Shown here in pieces: positions 47,301 to 57,967 of a stretch of DNA of 64,000 bases (positions are counted from its first letter, which is position 1; every line of letters starts with the position of its first letter). The DNA comes from Anthostomella pinea (Eukaryota > Ascomycota > Sordariomycetes > Xylariales > Xylariaceae), in the NCBI GenBank assembly GCA_963556695.1, contig CAUWAG010000010.1, forward strand, positions 1,054,001-1,118,000, read 5' to 3'. The position numbers and the translations under genes were made by a program. Under the pieces are notes generated by a model that saw nothing but the letters and a program-made list of their open reading frames with translations, searched no databases and was not told the DNA's origin.

Positions 47301-48795
47301 GCACGATGATGCCCGCGCCAAGATGTTTTTCAAGATGGTGAGTACCTCACGCTTGCGCGGCGCTGATTCATCATGTGATATATGGCTAACATTGATCCAG
47401 CGACTGCGTCTCGTAAAGCAGTTTGTAGACGGGGAGAAGATGAACGTTCTCAAGGACACATTCTCAGTAGGGCCTAAAGAGTTGGACGGCGTCAGGGGCA
47501 TGCTTGAGAGCATGGCCAAGGACCTCGCGAACCAATATCCCCAGGGGATGAGGAAGAATGCCAACCAGCAGAACACCTCGGAGCCAGGACCTTCTGCGCA
47601 CGCGGCGACACCACCAGGTCAGGGAATTCCGTTGAGCGCGGCGAACCTCGAGAAGCAAACACAGGAGCTCAACAGGCAGCAGCAGAGGAGCAGCAGCAGA
47701 AGCGGTCAACCACCGGCAGCACCGACGACGTCACAGCCCCCCTTCTCGTTTGGCGGCGCACAGTCACCCAACGGACAGCCGACGTATGCCGGCCGGCCCG
47801 CGCTTACTCAAGACAACCTCCACTTGCCTGCTCGCAAGAAAGCCAGGACAGGGATGCAGTCGGGTGGGCCGAGTGCCAACGCGTCACCTCAGGTCCAGAA
47901 GCTGCCGTCGCCGGATATGCAGAAGCGCTCGGCGCCGCCGGAGGCAAAGGCACCCGCAAAGCCTCAATATCAGTGTTCAGAGCCAAGCTGTGAATTCCAC
48001 ACGATTGGGTTTGCCACGGAGGAAGCTCAGCGAAATCACTTTGATGAGGAACACGTCAAGCCCTACCAAGATCCGCTCAAGTTCGCTACTGACGGGCTTG
48101 CCTTGTGGCTTGGCGTGGACTCTGATGGGCATTCGAAGAAAGTGTCGCCGACGTCGGCAGTCAATACCCAGTCTTCGGCTACACCTATGACACGAGACGC
48201 ATCCAAGCAGGGCCTGACGCCTACAACTAGGGCTGACGCGACGCCGATGTCCCGAGAACCCTCAATGAGGAGACAAGGCAGCGCTGCCGGGTCCAAGCCC
48301 AACGAACTCGTCGTCAAGGCGGTTGCATGCAAGGCTGGTACACCGAAGCCAGATGTGGCAAGCAGGTCCGGCGACGGTGTCGGAGCTGTCAGTGTGGGGG
48401 CAGCTCCGGATACCCCGTGGGCGACGGTTGACCCCCAGAATCTGTTCCAAACCAGTTTTGGAGGCGGCGGTGCCATCTCTAATATGAATGCGTATCGAGC
48501 GATAACGCCAAATGACACGCCCGAATCTAGCAAAGACAGCGCAGCATCGGAGCCGAACAGCGACCTGTCGGATGGGGTTGCTCTCAATGTCACTCTCGAC
48601 ATGGGGCTCGACTCGTGGCAGCCGTTTGAGGGCGGCCAGTTCATGGATATGGACTCGGCGAACATGGATATGGGTGATCTAGGAAATATGGGCGACAGCG
48701 TATTCCCGGAGTTAATGACATGGGATGATGTCAACACGGATTTTGGGAAGCCATTTGCCTTAGATACCTCGCTTTACTCACTGGACACGACGTGA
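44362..48795 (+). CDS. MED15: Mediator subunit 15 (Gal11-type coactivator)
   Basis: Tail-module subunit of Mediator that binds activators and relays them to RNA polymerase II. Exons 44362-44531, 44583-44685, 44746-47337 and 47401-48795 give 1419 residues. Residues about 15-100 (QQLSQLIYTQLMTHGVQGND, then ITNSFLALPHVDSQSLVSYG and KIGARIQELFKKR) form the KIX-like activator-binding domain. A very long Gln/Met/Pro/Asn-rich middle follows, including an (AQ)n run, with Mediator-specific helices (LDVPIKVLDQLRSTQHTEIP; LGRWYSLTHDDARAKMFFKM). Basic patches (KKGLKRAS, PARKKARTG) may be nuclear signals. The conserved C-terminal part contains a C-x4-C-x15-H-x4-H pattern (CSEPSC to HFDEEH) before YQDPLKFATDGLALWLG, and the tail is acidic. 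The 63-base intron 47338-47400 has no stop and is a multiple of three, so a retained form stays in frame. Confidence 0.9.
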
Positions 48796-49981
48796 TGGGA
48801 CGGGTCACAGTTTATTGCGAGTTTTGATGCTGGATGTTGAAGGAGACATACTCCACTTTGACCACACGCCGAGGTATGGCCAAGGGGCCCGGAAGGATAT
48901 ATTAACAGGCGCCAATGGTGCGCCGGCAAGGATAGGCGGCTGTATAGGCAATGGTCACACGTGGTCTCGGGAGGGAACATAAAAAGGACTCCGGCAGTGG
49001 GCAGTGGCGTTGCAGGGCTGCCTTACTTGGAATACCTTTTTCGCTGACCAGCTCTTGCGGTCAGCTACAGCGGATCTGATTTTGATTGATTCAAGCGAAG
49101 GGTGCATTCGGTATGTCCGAGGGAACTTGGGGAAGAGACTGAGACAGGGCTCTAGGTGACAGATGTATAGACCTTGCCGCAGAGTGGCGATAGCCTGTAA
49201 AAGCAAACAGATAATATGAGCGTTTCCATTCAAGTACAACAGGGTTCTACGCATCTTTGCACTGGTTGCATGTGTCATGCCTAGTAGAGGTAGTGTTGGT
49301 GATAGGACATGCCGAGACCCCTAGACTTCTATACCGACCCCTATGATCAGCGCTGCATGAAAACCGCCGTACCTGCATGTTACTACTACCTAGCAACTCG
49401 GTATAGCGGTACAGCCCGCGCCGAGGCTGGCATGGCAGGGCTGGGGAATGCGGGGCCGCAAGGCTGCATGGAAGGACCCTGATGATGATCTTCGGTCTTT
49501 GGAGGCTCGATGCAGGTGCGAGCTAACCTTGTTGAGCTTGGGCTGCTCCGCCAAGAGCTTGTGCATATGTTTTTATGCCGCCGCTGGTGACCGGAAGAGG
49601 CAATAAATAAACACTGCACAAACACACATGCACGTCATGAAACAACCCTGCCTCACACGACCGACGCGGCAAGACGACGCGGGCTAATTTCTAAGGCTTG
49701 ACTAGGCCTATCTCGTCTACATTGCAGTCCATTGCTTGCCTACATACCTGCTCCCAACGACGCGACCAGCTTCATCTTCAACCGCCCGGGCTTATCTTGT
49801 ATTCCTGCACCTTGAAAGACACCTGTGGTGTAGAGAAAGAGAGAGCCTCGTAAATCTCCCCTTCCTGCTTTACACCTGTCGTACACCCGATCACAGCCTA
49901 CCTGGACTGCACGACCCCACGTAACGAGAGCATCACCACCTGACCACACCCTCTCGACATTGTCCACATCCCGCAAGCAGA
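48796..49981. other. intergenic between MED15 and Whi5-like gene
   Basis: 3' flank of MED15 and promoter of the next gene. Minus ORFs 49278-48955 and 49625-49386 show no protein features. Confidence 0.5.
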
Positions 49982-50938
49982 ATGGACGCATCACCAAGCA
50001 AGCGACGCGTCTTGGCCCCGCTGGATGCCAACACCAGATCCCCGGCTGCCACGGCGCGTCTGCCAGCCTCCAAGCTCGAGATACCCAAGCCAACCATCTC
50101 AAATGCGTCCGATCCCACGCAATCCAGTACCACGAAACGATCTCTCGACCAGGAGAACGCCCACCAATGGCCAAACCCAGCCAAGAAGCAGCGGGTCTGG
50201 GGTACGGAGAGCAGCACCCAGCCTCCAGCAGTGAAAGAGGATGCGGTCGATAGGGTCGCAAGACCGCGTTCCAACTCGCCCAACGAATCCTCCATGTTCG
50301 ACAACTCGACCGCCAACGCCTCCCAAGTCACCGCCATAACGGAGCCCGACGCCGAGCTGGCAGCATCTCCATTACCGGTGCCCCCACGTCGCCAGCGCAC
50401 CCTGACGCGCGAGGACGCCCGTCAAGTAAGTCGAGGTGGTCACCCGGAGCTCACAGACGCGTGCGCGTTGGCAGAGTACAGGTCCGCTAACAAGCCTGGT
50501 ACACAACAGAAAGCAGAGACCTTGCGGTTACGACTCGGGCTGGCGAGCTACAAGGTGCGGACGGGCCAGACGGACGTGCCCCTCGAACGGCTCCAGGTCA
50601 AACCAATTCCGGGACAACAGCAAGCAGAACCGCAGCTACCGCGTCTACCCGCCCCGGCCCCGACGCGCAACAACACGGTCCGGCCGCACAGCAGCAGGAG
50701 CAACGAGGGCAGCAGGAATCCGAGAAAGGCACTGCCGTCGGCGCCGCTGCTGCAGCGTGCCAGTAGCTTCAGCCACGCGTGTCCTCAGGCGCCGCACAAG
50801 AGGAACGCGCTTCCCAGGCCGCCGCCTAATTCGGTCGATACCCCGGTGCGAAGGCTGAGTGGCGAGGGTGAGCGGCTCGCCGGTAATGGGCTCAGGGGTG
50901 GTGCGGTGAAGGGACTCATGAGTCTGTCCCAGAGCTGA
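49982..50938 (+). CDS. Whi5/Nrm1-like G1/S transcription repressor
   Basis: Small disordered nuclear protein predicted to bind the G1/S transcription factor complex (SBF/MBF). Exons 49982-50425 and 50510-50938 join in phase 0 to 290 residues. Across the junction the sequence is TREDARQ/KAETLRLRLGLA followed by SYKVRTGQTDVPLERL, which matches the Whi5/Nrm1 GTB motif (A-x-x-L-R-x-R-L-x-x-A-x-Y-K-V-x-T-x-Q). The rest is Ser/Pro/Arg/Asn-rich and low in structure. It has KRRVLAPLDANT near the N-terminus, the basic stretch AKKQRVW, and several SP/TP sites (PNSVDTPVRRLS, SNSPNESS) that fit CDK phosphorylation. The 84-base intron has a CTAAC branch site, no stop codon, and a length divisible by three. 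Whether it is the Whi5 or Nrm1 counterpart cannot be told. Confidence 0.82.
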   Translation: MDASPSKRRVLAPLDANTRSPAATARLPASKLEIPKPTISNASDPTQSSTTKRSLDQENAHQWPNPAKKQRVWGTESSTQPPAVKEDAVDRVARPRSNSPNESSMFDNSTANASQVTAITEPDAELAASPLPVPPRRQRTLTREDARQVSRGGHPELTDACALAEYRSANKPGTQQKAETLRLRLGLASYKVRTGQTDVPLERLQVKPIPGQQQAEPQLPRLPAPAPTRNNTVRPHSSRSNEGSRNPRKALPSAPLLQRASSFSHACPQAPHKRNALPRPPPNSVDTPVRRLSGEGERLAGNGLRGGAVKGLMSLSQS

Positions 50939-51715
50939 GAGGCAGCATGCGTGATTTGAGTTGGTTGCCATCGAAGCAAGGATATCACATCATACTTGGA
51001 ACAGGCAGGCCTGTGTGTACGGGCCTTTCGTCGCATTCGCATTCCACGTTCACATCTCCACTGTAAGGAAGCATTCAGCGGCGTCATTGCATCTTGGGCC
51101 CTCTCTTCATACTTGCATTAGACTTGGAGTTCAAGCTGTCGTCATGTCGTATTGGGCTGGGCTGGCAATGGAAGCCATACTTGGCGTTGTGTAGAAGTAG
51201 GATTCATAAAAGGTTGGGGAAAACTATTGGGCTGTTGGAATCTGTTGGAATCTGTTGGAATCAAACACTGAGATTTCAAAGTGTTCTGCATCAAAAGAAG
51301 AACAAGTAGAGGTAGCTGAAGGGGGATACCTTCCTACTTGAATAACCGTGTGAGTGACCTCCGACAGCTGTCAGGTAACCCCACAGGACGACCATTTCAA
51401 CTGCTCAGGCTAGTACGCCACTGAGCACGTATTCTGACAAATACCCGTGGTTCTTGTCCACCAGGGTTGACATTTTTGAAGTTGGGCGTCAGTCATCTGA
51501 TATGCACGTGGAAACTTGAGAAATTGGTGGACTTCGAAGTGAACCCCATCCAACACAGAGACTCTATGCGTTGCTGCCTTCCAAGATCTTTCCAAATTGT
51601 ATGTAGAAGGCCCCAGACGCAACCACCAATCCGTCGAATGAAAGTGTCGGTCTTGCTGTCATTGCGCCCCAGCACGTCTTCCGCCACTGGAATCAGACCA
51701 CCGCCGTTGGGTTTG

Positions 51716-51756
<41 letters not shown>

Positions 51757-52928
51757 ATTTAACGTGGGGGGTAGCTCCTCAGTAGTGCAAACCACGCCTC
51801 CCAGAGCCTCTGTATCGCAGGGTTGTGGAGGTCTCAAGATAATAAGTACAGTCAGTCCCGCTCACGGGCCCATCCCCGTTGTTGCCGCGGTATGACCTTG
51901 GGGTCATCCATCTGGTCTTCAAGAAAAGCTATCTATCGGGGGCAGATTGTTGAAAAGAACTTGCTCTTCTCCACGAAATTTGCCCATTCTGTGCTCCTCT
52001 CCCCTAAGTATTGTAAACAAGCTGTCCTAGGCGAGTACCTAGGCAGCAGCCGGTTTTTCCCCAGCCTCTTACAAAAGAAAATGTGTTGTGGTGTTTTCTT
52101 CTCACCACAGCTGCAGTGATCATTCGAGTCTGTATGCCCAAAGCGTTCGTGGTATCTGGCAAAGTCGCCATGTCCAGATCTGGCCCACCGCCGTTGGGTA
52201 TTGGAGAACTAAGTGACATGATCTTGTCAGATGTGGAAAAGGACCTGGAAGAGAGAGGGCTACTATTCCATTTGGAAAGCCGTGGTGTGTGCGGTTGGCA
52301 GAACAATTCGTATAACCTTCTGGGATAAGCAGTTATTCCCAAGACAAAAGACGGGCGGCATAAGCACCAAGACTGCTGCTTCTACCACTGCAGGTTGGTT
52401 GGTAAAAAAAGAATAAAAAAAGTGATGGTCTAAAAAGAAGGTTGGTTGATTGATGGCAGTACCAAGTCTTGAACCCCCTCCCTGTCAGGCAACAAAAAGA
52501 GAGACCATGTTCCTACCGGACGAACCTAGGGCGTGGCGCTACGTCTCCGGAAAACCCCGTGATTTTCCTCAAGCACGCTGGGTGAACCAGCACTCCAAAT
52601 AGACCACCGGCTGTACTTAAGACAGCCAGATACTTTTTGGTGCGATAATTGGTATTGCTCACGTTTGGACATATATAATAAGCAGACCTCCCAGCCAAGT
52701 AAGCCACTCAGGTGACTTTAAAGGTTATAATGTGGATTACACGCACTCACTCTCTTGCACGTGCCTGAGGATAGATGTTCATCCCCCTTTAGTAACAATG
52801 CATGACTACCTAACGCACTACCAACTCCTGGCAGTGCTGGATGCACGCCAGGTGCGCATCACCATTCCGAGCTACGTCTCGCCTGAGGGTATGCAGTCCT
52901 TTGCTTCTGACAGTGCCGCCATAAATCC
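50939..52928. other. gene-free, with short repeats
   Basis: Contains three tandem 10-base units (ctgttggaat, 51232-51262) and a GATT microsatellite (about 51716-51757). Open frames in this stretch are short and partly created by the repeats. Confidence 0.45.
51716..51757. repeat. GATT tetranucleotide microsatellite
   Basis: About nine uninterrupted GATT/TTGA units. It explains the INQS-repeat frame on the minus strand at 51837-51493. Confidence 0.95.
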
Positions 52929-53745
52929 TCGAGTGCTGGTAACGGTCCGGCACAACCTTAAACTATATTTAAGACTTAACATTTGCAGGATAGATATTTT
53001 ATTTAGCAGACTGATAACTGATTATTAACTTTATCCGTTTTGTATTTTTTAACCTGGTCGCTTTGCGTTACTTTTTATCCGAGTTATGCCTTTTAAATTA
53101 GCTTTTTTGATTTTGAGTTATAATTCAACGTTTTCGATATGTTTTATTATAAAGCGCAATCTTCTATCGGCTTTAAAATATTCTAGCTACGTTTTTTCGT
53201 CTTTATAGCTACGGTTTATCCTGACTTTAACTTTTATAACTTTAAATCGTTAAATAAGTTTAAAAAAGCCGTAAATCTTTATTTTAATAAAAATAAAGTT
53301 ACCGTTTTTTCTTTTAACTTATCGTTATAATAATCGATATAAAAATAACGTTTTTAAAAACCAAAAAACCAAAAAACCAAAAAAATTTAAGCTAGTAAAT
53401 TTTTTTTTTACGTATAAATAATGTGATATTCAACGCGCTTTAACGATATTTCGTTAAATCGGATATATAAAAGCAAATAAAAGAAAAAATGAAATATTTT
53501 AAGCAAAATCTAGCTTATAAATAAACCTTTACGCATATATCGTTAAACGTATAACGTATTGGCTTAAATTTATAAACGCTATTTATGATTAAAGTTTTAA
53601 TAAATTAAAATAATTTATAACGTTTTATTTTAATAAACTCAACGTATAATACGAGGGCTTTACTTTTTATTATCTTTTAAAGTATTCAAGTTTGGCTCCT
53701 CCCTTCGGTCGAAAAGCTTTAAAAAAACCCTAAATCGAGTGCTGG
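52929..53745. mobile_element. AT-rich RIP-like insertion with 11-bp direct repeats
   Basis: A block of roughly 75-80 percent A+T begins sharply after 52940 and ends near 53734. It is bracketed by the direct repeat TCGAGTGCTGG (52929-52939 and 53735-53745), which fits a target-site duplication. The right end is A-rich (gctttaaaaaaaccctaaa), as expected for a retroposed element inserted by target priming. TpA words are abundant and no open frame survives. The last 80 bases match the repeat copy at 33917-33997 with nearly all differences being G-to-A or C-to-T in this copy. The element class is not known. Confidence 0.6.
53641..53720 (+). repeat. dispersed repeat, mutated copy B
   Basis: RIP-like counterpart of 33917-33997. 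About 14 substitutions are G-to-A or C-to-T relative to copy A, against one in the opposite direction and one single-base gap. A 19-base core, ttggctcctcccttc plus flanks, is identical. Confidence 0.7.
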
Positions 53746-53774
53746 CAGGAGGGTGCACCTTCTCCAGTTCTACT

Positions 53775-54632
53775 CTAGGGAGATACTCTAGTGAGGGCTG
53801 GCAACATCAGATGTTCCTCATCAAGCTGATTAATATCCCACGGGATGTCGTCGTCGTCCCAATTCATGTGACCGAATAGGGATGACACCCCTTTTTCCAC
53901 TGCATCACCAGTGTCGATTCGGCCAAGTGCTCCGATTGTCGTTCTTGCACCTGCGGGAATCGTCTGAGTATTTGTGATCTGTATGTTCCGACGTCTCAAA
54001 GGAGTCATATTAGTAGGTAGTGCACCCCCGGTGCAGAGTGCCTCTCGTATTTGACGCCTTTCTGGAAATGGGCGGTCTTCATACAGGCACTCCTTGGAGT
54101 CCACATATACCAATTGACCTCATGCGCTGTCATTTGGTCTTCCACACATGCAGGGAGATGTCCTAGTTCTTGAATGTAGAGATGTATGACGTCGTAGAAA
54201 CATGGCATGCTCTGCCCAACTTCGAAACGGAGGCGGTACAGTGCTGGATTCTCAAAAGGAGAATGTCCCAGTCCCTTCCACAAACCTTGAGTTCGCGTGC
54301 TTCAGAGCTTTTGTTATCCTGCTCGTTGTGTCGACGAGAGCAAAGACCCAGTTGAAGGTGTCACATATATGTGGTGTTAGGTTCGAATTCTAATAGCGCT
54401 AATGTGGCTTCACCCTTTTGGTGCATCCATCTCTGCTGTCCCAATGGGCTACATCTCCAGGAGTCAAATCTCCTTCTGGGTCCTGAGGGCCTGTCGATAC
54501 GATGATCTCGTCCTTCGCTTGTGACATAAAAGGGGAAAGGGGGAAAAGGGTAAAGGGCCATGAGCAGTGGGCCCTACCTGTTGATGACATAAGCCAGCCC
54601 CTTTTCTTACCATGCAACACCCATTGTCCCAA
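53775..54632 (-). other. minus-strand open pieces, hypothetical
   Basis: Three minus-strand stretches read partly like protein: 54632-54399 (KDEIIVSTGPQDPEGDLTPG), 54283-54005 (LYRLRFEVGQSMPCFYDVIH), and 54113-53775 (ECLYEDRPFPERRQIREALC, then SLFGHMNWDDDDIPWDINQL). They are in different frames and could be exons of one small unknown gene or remains of a broken one. I found no family and could not settle splice sites. Confidence 0.25.
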
Positions 54633-54914
54633 CGCTGGTGCGCTTGGAGCGCGGTCTTAAATGCCTTTCTTAATGCTATTTATAATCTGTTTCTCATGTG
54701 ATTTTTGATGCGGTTGTTGATGCAGTTGTTGATGTGGTTGTTGATGTGGTCGTCCATGCGGTCGTCGATGTGGTTCTTGATGATGTTCTCACTGTCACCG
54801 TGATCGATTCCAGAACTGTCCATGGGATGAAGTTGGCAAGCCGCGTTCTGAATATCGGCGAGGTCGTCAATGATCAGACTGACAGTTCAACGACTAATCC
54901 TTTGATGCCTCAGA

Positions 54915-55721
54915 ATGTATAATAAACTCCCCAGTGTGATGAGCTTGCACAGATCCCCACAGCATGTGAGTAAACATCCCACAAGAGAATGTCGCCGGAT
55001 ATCCGCTTTTGTTCAAATTTTCAAGCAGCTCCGTAATTCCCATTACCCAGTCCACACCCTCCAAAGATGCATCTGTTATGTTTCTATCTTGCTAGTTGTC
55101 CATAGCAAAATCTGCGGACAAGCACCACGACAACATGGACGCCCTGGACGCAGATACAGACCCAGCAACAGCAGCAGCAACAGCTCCCCAACCCAAAGCC
55201 ATCTTCCTCCCACTTACCCTCCAGTTGACCGAGGTGGCGTTGCCCAGATCGAAACCCGGACATACAAAGAAAGAATGGAGGATTTGGTGGCCTGGATCCA
55301 GACACCCGAAGAAGCAATGGAGGAGGGTATGGCCTGGATCAGCCGTTCTGCTGGAGAAGATATAGACAAGCTGCCTCTTGAAGGGGACGACGAAGACAAC
55401 GAGGATGGCGACAGCAACCCAGAATCCGAAGCACCAGCACTGATTCCCGGGTTCAACCTCGACTTCGTAGCACCAGCACCCGTTCCCGACCTTCGAGAGC
55501 CCGTCGACATTTGGGTTGATACACCTAGTCTAGAAAAACCGCAGCAGCCACCTCAGCTGGCCATCAACGACCCCCGATCAGAAGACGGAACAGCGCACAC
55601 GGACTGGCCCGAAGTAACGTTACTGTCGATGTCATACACCCCAGAGCCGTGGGAGGAGACACAAGATGCGCGTGCTCTGCAGGAGATCGCGCCGAATGCT
55701 GTCGCACGTCACAACGAGTGA
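54915..55721 (+). CDS. hypothetical acidic protein
   Basis: Open frame of 268 codons; the true start is unknown and may lie well inside. From about 55240 the frame is convincing: KERMEDLVAWIQTPEEAMEE, GMAWISRSAGEDIDKLPLEG, DDEDNEDGDSNPESEAPA, then Pro-rich PGFNLDFVAPAPVPDLREPV. MEDLVAWI and MEEGMAWI form a short internal repeat. I do not recognise a domain. A competing frame around 55136 (MDALDADTDPATAAATAPQP) also looks coding, so a frameshift or intron near 55230 is possible. It lies directly upstream of the SET-domain relic and could be part of the same decayed locus. Confidence 0.35.
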   Translation: MYNKLPSVMSLHRSPQHVSKHPTRECRRISAFVQIFKQLRNSHYPVHTLQRCICYVSILLVVHSKICGQAPRQHGRPGRRYRPSNSSSNSSPTQSHLPPTYPPVDRGGVAQIETRTYKERMEDLVAWIQTPEEAMEEGMAWISRSAGEDIDKLPLEGDDEDNEDGDSNPESEAPALIPGFNLDFVAPAPVPDLREPVDIWVDTPSLEKPQQPPQLAINDPRSEDGTAHTDWPEVTLLSMSYTPEPWEETQDARALQEIAPNAVARHNE

Positions 55722-55723
55722 CC

Positions 55724-56312
55724 GACCACGTCTGCCTCGGTGCCTGGATCAACACGGAACTTATGGGGGATCAGAGCGGAGAAGAACACTCGAGCTCAAT
55801 CAGGCTCGATTACATCAAACACCGACCGGAGACTACGAATTTGATGCAATCGGCGAATTCATCCAAACGGGCAATGCACGCGTTCGAGTAGGATATCAAA
55901 GCTGGAACCATAACCTTGCTTCGACATACAGGTGTGGAAGTAAGTCAACACGTCGGTCTGATCTATATGGAGTTATTACTAACACGAAGCAGACTTGCTC
56001 GACAATCTTCTACCATTGAGTTCGGATGAGGGATCGATTTGGCACGGATTTGGCGATATAACTACCTGTGGTTGGCGGAAGCGAAGGAGTTGGCGTTGCT
56101 GGCGTTGCATTTGCTCTAGCTCAATCGACTTTGATGCAATCGGCGAGTTCATCCAACCAGGCAATGCACGCGTCGACGTGGCCAGCTTTGTGGCCAACAC
56201 CAAGGTCCAAGATTTGGATAATGGGAAAGGACGCGGCCTGATCGCCACCAAGGACATCGCTATAGGCAGACTCGTCTTCCCCGGCGAAGGGACCTTTTGC
56301 CACAGGGAATAA
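55724..56312 (+). pseudogene. truncated SET-domain protein relic
   Basis: Exon-like piece ending at 55939 and piece 55993-56312 join in phase across a typical 53-base intron (GTAAGT donor, TTACTAAC branch site, AGCAG acceptor). The end reads DLDNGKGRGLIATKDIAIGR then LVFPGEGTFCHRE. GKGRGLxATKDIxxGxLxFxGE is the opening of a SET methyltransferase domain, but a TAA follows at once, so the catalytic NHxC and C-terminal parts are missing. FDAIGEFIQTGNARV (about 55841-55885) recurs as FDAIGEFIQPGNARV (about 56130-56174), one copy before and one after the intron. The upstream limit is unclear. Read as a relic; a short expressed ORF cannot be excluded. Confidence 0.45.
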
Positions 56313-56674
56313 TAAAGCTCAACTACCACAACCAATGCTGTGTTTCCACGTACTCTCGAGGGTGTGACGTGCCTTTAGAATTGAGCCCAAACGCATATTT
56401 TAGACTTCACAGGCCCATTCTCCCCTCTCGGTTACAGTGAGCCCACAGAAGTCTCCGATTCCAACCCCCTATACAGGTGGCTGTTTTTCAAGGCAACTAG
56501 ACGGCTTCAATTTCTTCAAACCTGCTTATTCCAAGGTGCTTATCCCTTGTCCTGGGTGCATTGTTCGTGTTTTCATATCTTGAGACACGGTTCCCGCGGA
56601 GACTTTTGAGGGGTGATTGTACCGTTCCTCAACACCCGCGATAAATATATGACCTAATGATCTTATAGTACTGG

Positions 56675-57112
56675 TTGCTCCCCTCCCTAACCTCCATCGC
56701 ACCCTACGCCGCCTCCGGCCAAAGACCGCGGAGCCTAGATCCAACCCAGGACATCAGACCTTGCCTCCCGATTTGGGATTACGTCAACTGCGCCAACAGG
56801 TCTGGGACAGGAGCTACAACAGGCCTTCGGCTTCAGCATCAACCCTGCACGAGATCCCATAAGTTGGCTCGCCACGGCACACAATATGACTACGGCAGGT
56901 TCTGGATCGCGTGCGAGCTCTCGCCCGTCCTAGCCAAGGGCGATTTTATCCTACGACTCAACCGATCTGCCATCGAACCGGACGGATTGTACACAACTTA
57001 CATGGAATACAGGAGCACATCCCACGCGTCCTACGCCACGGTCGCTCGCGAACGCACTCCCGTCCACGTGCTGCGCCCGGTCGCCGCCCTCGTGGCGCGT
57101 CGAGGCTTGTAG
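56675..57112 (+). CDS. hypothetical ORF downstream of SET relic
   Basis: 145 codons. The middle reads like protein (RHGTQYDYGRFWIACELSPV, GDFILRLNRSAIEPDGLYTT) but no family is evident. It may be displaced remains of the neighbouring locus. No start context or introns support a complete gene. Confidence 0.22.
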   Translation: MLPSLTSIAPYAASGQRPRSLDPTQDIRPCLPIWDYVNCANRSGTGATTGLRLQHQPCTRSHKLARHGTQYDYGRFWIACELSPVLAKGDFILRLNRSAIEPDGLYTTYMEYRSTSHASYATVARERTPVHVLRPVAALVARRGL

Positions 57113-57967
57113 TACCACACTGCCACGCCGTCCCCCCTGCCCTTTGGCATCAGACATACACATCACAGCCTTTGCCGAGTTCACGCTCACTTTTCGGTGC
57201 GGTGGACGTCTTTGACATCGGGTTGCAGCACTCATGCGCGGGACTGGCAGGAAAGCTGGATCAACGAAGGGCGGAGTCAGGGGCTTGCCCCTAGTTCATA
57301 CACGTTCGATCGAGTCTGAGAGCTGACTGGCTGCTTGATTTGCCGTTGGGATTCCTACCTTCCTACCTTTTCTCCCCAGCCATGGCTTGATAAATGCCGG
57401 CTGAGCGCCGATGATATCTGGAAGGGGGCGTATTTGATACTTGATAGGTGCTGACCACCAACGCCGCCTGTGATATTCGATCCCGTCCACGAGTTTCCCT
57501 GGGCGCCCATCATGGACGACCGGCACGTCATGTCGTCCAGCAAACATATTTGCAGTCGAGCTCCAAGTCGACAAGGTCCTGGATAAGCTTACGACTAGAA
57601 TTGAGGCGTGACGGCGTACTTACCCCATCACCCAGTCCAGAGTCAAATACCCATCTGGTCCCCCCATCGACCGTCAACAAGGCGTGTGACCGATGGACAA
57701 GTCATGGGGAACAATCACACGAAGCAGAGAAGCTGAACACAGCAACGTTCACGGCGAAACCGATACGGGCGAATGGATAAGTACTGAAACGAGCTCAGCA
57801 AGCAGCTAGAACCATCTTTATCTCATATTCAGTATCTGAGGCTATATTCACCATTCAATTCCGCAGCTCCGAGCCGAGAGCAGGAAGGACCTCCCAAGCC
57901 CATGATGGCCATGTGACCTGCTATCCCCCTGAACCTCCCGACGCCCATTCCAAGCTACCAGGCTATC
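57113..57967. other. intergenic, 3' flank of LAA1-like gene
   Basis: No gene supported. The 3' end of the large minus-strand gene lies to the right. Confidence 0.45.

Noticed and set aside
44740..48737. Minus-strand ORFs opposite MED15
   Set aside because: Shadows of Gln/Met/Pro-rich coding sequence with biased composition.
51232..51262. Three 10-base units as a regulatory array
   Set aside because: Only three copies in a gene-free region; no evidence beyond a short tandem duplication.
51493..51837. Minus ORF with INQS repeats
   Set aside because: Generated by the GATT microsatellite; flanks do not read as protein.
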